From Clostridia bacterium (lineage in GTDB: Bacteria > Bacillota > Clostridia > Christensenellales > Aristaeellaceae): a stretch of 32,839 nt of DNA. This document shows positions 32,477 through 32,839 of this stretch, in pieces. The stretch lies in the NCBI GenBank assembly GCA_017541105.1, contig JAFXZS010000020.1, forward strand, positions 1 through 32,839, written 5' to 3'. Positions within the stretch are counted from its first letter, which is position 1. Every line of letters begins with the position of its first letter. The notes beneath the pieces are model-generated. The model did no database searches, was not told where the DNA came from, and saw only the letters and a list, made by a program, of their open reading frames with translations. The position numbers and the translations under genes were made by a program.

Positions 32477-32550
32477 CGTTGTTCCCTTCTTGATTTCCGT
32501 GTTGAAATCCGATACAATACTTTTGTGATTAAGCCTCATTCACAGCACCG

Positions 32551-32586
32551 GTTTGTTATCAGTTGATAACGAAATGATAACAAAAC
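32551..32586. repeat. Three TGATAAC half-sites
   Basis: GTTATCA-GT-TGATAAC forms a perfect 16-base palindrome (32555-32570), and a third TGATAAC follows at 32575-32581. With flanks the outer pair reads GTTTGTTATCA and TGATAACAAAAC. The form suits an operator or a recombinase site. Confidence 0.45.
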
Positions 32587-32702
32587 CTGGGATAGCCAGG
32601 AGAATAGGAATAATCTGAATAATCAGAGTCACTCAGGATACCAGGGATCACAGAAATTAAACAAAATCAGTTTGGTAACAATGAATGGGAATAATAGTCC
32701 AA
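32587..32702. other. Non-coding stretch
   Basis: No gene, start site or clear promoter is seen between the TGATAAC repeats and the terminators at the window end. Confidence 0.4.
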
Positions 32703-32743
32703 AAACCCGGAACCTCTGTTTTCATGGGATCCGGGTTTTATCT
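32703..32743. terminator. Rho-independent terminator, CCCGGA stem
   Basis: AAAACCCGGA pairs with TCCGGGTTTT around a 19-20 base loop; A- and T-rich sides make it bidirectional. It is close in design to the hairpin at 7789. Confidence 0.65.
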
Positions 32744-32752
32744 TGCTTTCCG

Positions 32753-32776
32753 GCCGGGTTTTGGCCCGGCTTTTCT
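32753..32776 (+). terminator. Second terminator hairpin
   Basis: GCCGGG and CCCGGC pair around TTTTGG and are followed by TTTTC. Confidence 0.5.
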
Positions 32777-32787
32777 CCGCTCATTTC

Positions 32788-32838
32788 CGGACCGTTGTTG
32801 TGACCAAAGCAAAAAAGCCGGTCACATAGCCGGTCCGG
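32788..32838. terminator. Long two-step hairpin at the window edge
   Basis: CCGGACC pairs with GGTCCGG and inside it GTGACC pairs with GGTCAC, with an A-run in the loop side. It may continue beyond the window. Confidence 0.5.
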
Positions 32839-32839
32839 G

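Noticed and set aside
1-32839. CRISPR arrays, rRNA, tRNA genes, transposase or phage structural genes
   Set aside because: No spaced direct repeats, RNA gene signatures or matching proteins were seen in the window.

Overview
The window reads as chromosomal DNA of a fibre-degrading gut or rumen Clostridia (Firmicutes). The support is moderately high GC with strong AGGAGG-type ribosome sites, consensus sigma-A promoters, LplB/YtcP-type sugar importers without their own ATPase, LacI and AraC regulators, and cytoplasmic carbohydrate enzymes without signal peptides. A more exact placement (for example a Christensenellales or Aristaeella relative) is only a guess.

Layout. (1) Bases 2-4856, plus strand: the end of a GH3 glucosidase, a GH1 glycosidase and a GH78 alpha-L-rhamnosidase in one operon. 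(2) 4857-8410: a patchwork. It holds a shortened feoA-like remnant on the minus strand, a small AraC-type regulator, and two uncharacterised membrane proteins. It also holds a large palindromic repeat, terminators, and broken pieces of an XRE regulator and a GH2 enzyme. The feoA remnant and the araC gene share the same promoter and operator design in opposite directions. (3) 8415-18104, minus strand: a long operon. In transcription order it encodes a GH105 unsaturated rhamnogalacturonyl hydrolase, two permeases, a substrate-binding protein, a CE4-type deacetylase, an oligogalacturonate-lyase-like propeller, a CE12 acetylesterase, a broken GH2 gene, a sugar isomerase-like TIM barrel and a second CE12 acetylesterase. 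It diverges from lacI-rhaM (18293-19672), and both promoters carry near-palindromic AGCGCT-centred operators. (4) 19690-28265, minus strand: a second operon with two permeases, a binding protein, a GH112 phosphorylase, an aldo/keto reductase and a GH2 glucuronidase-like enzyme. It diverges from a full-length AraC regulator (28520-29500). (5) 29500-32839: an unrelated accessory stretch with a small membrane ORF, a DUF2130 coiled-coil protein with a nuclease-like motif, an unknown partner gene, a frameshifted AlbA_2/Schlafen-type remnant and several strong hairpins.

How it works together (inference from families and order): rhamnogalacturonan-I fragments cut outside by enzymes not in this window are imported by two ABC systems that need an ATPase encoded elsewhere. 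Inside the cell they are deacetylated (CE12, CE4), stripped of unsaturated galacturonic acid (GH105, PL22-like), rhamnose (GH78), uronic acid (GH2) and galactosyl-rhamnose (GH112, by phosphorolysis). RhaM converts the anomers of released rhamnose, and the reductase may handle lactaldehyde or a related aldehyde. No extracellular polysaccharide lyase is visible, so this locus looks like a scavenger of oligosaccharides.
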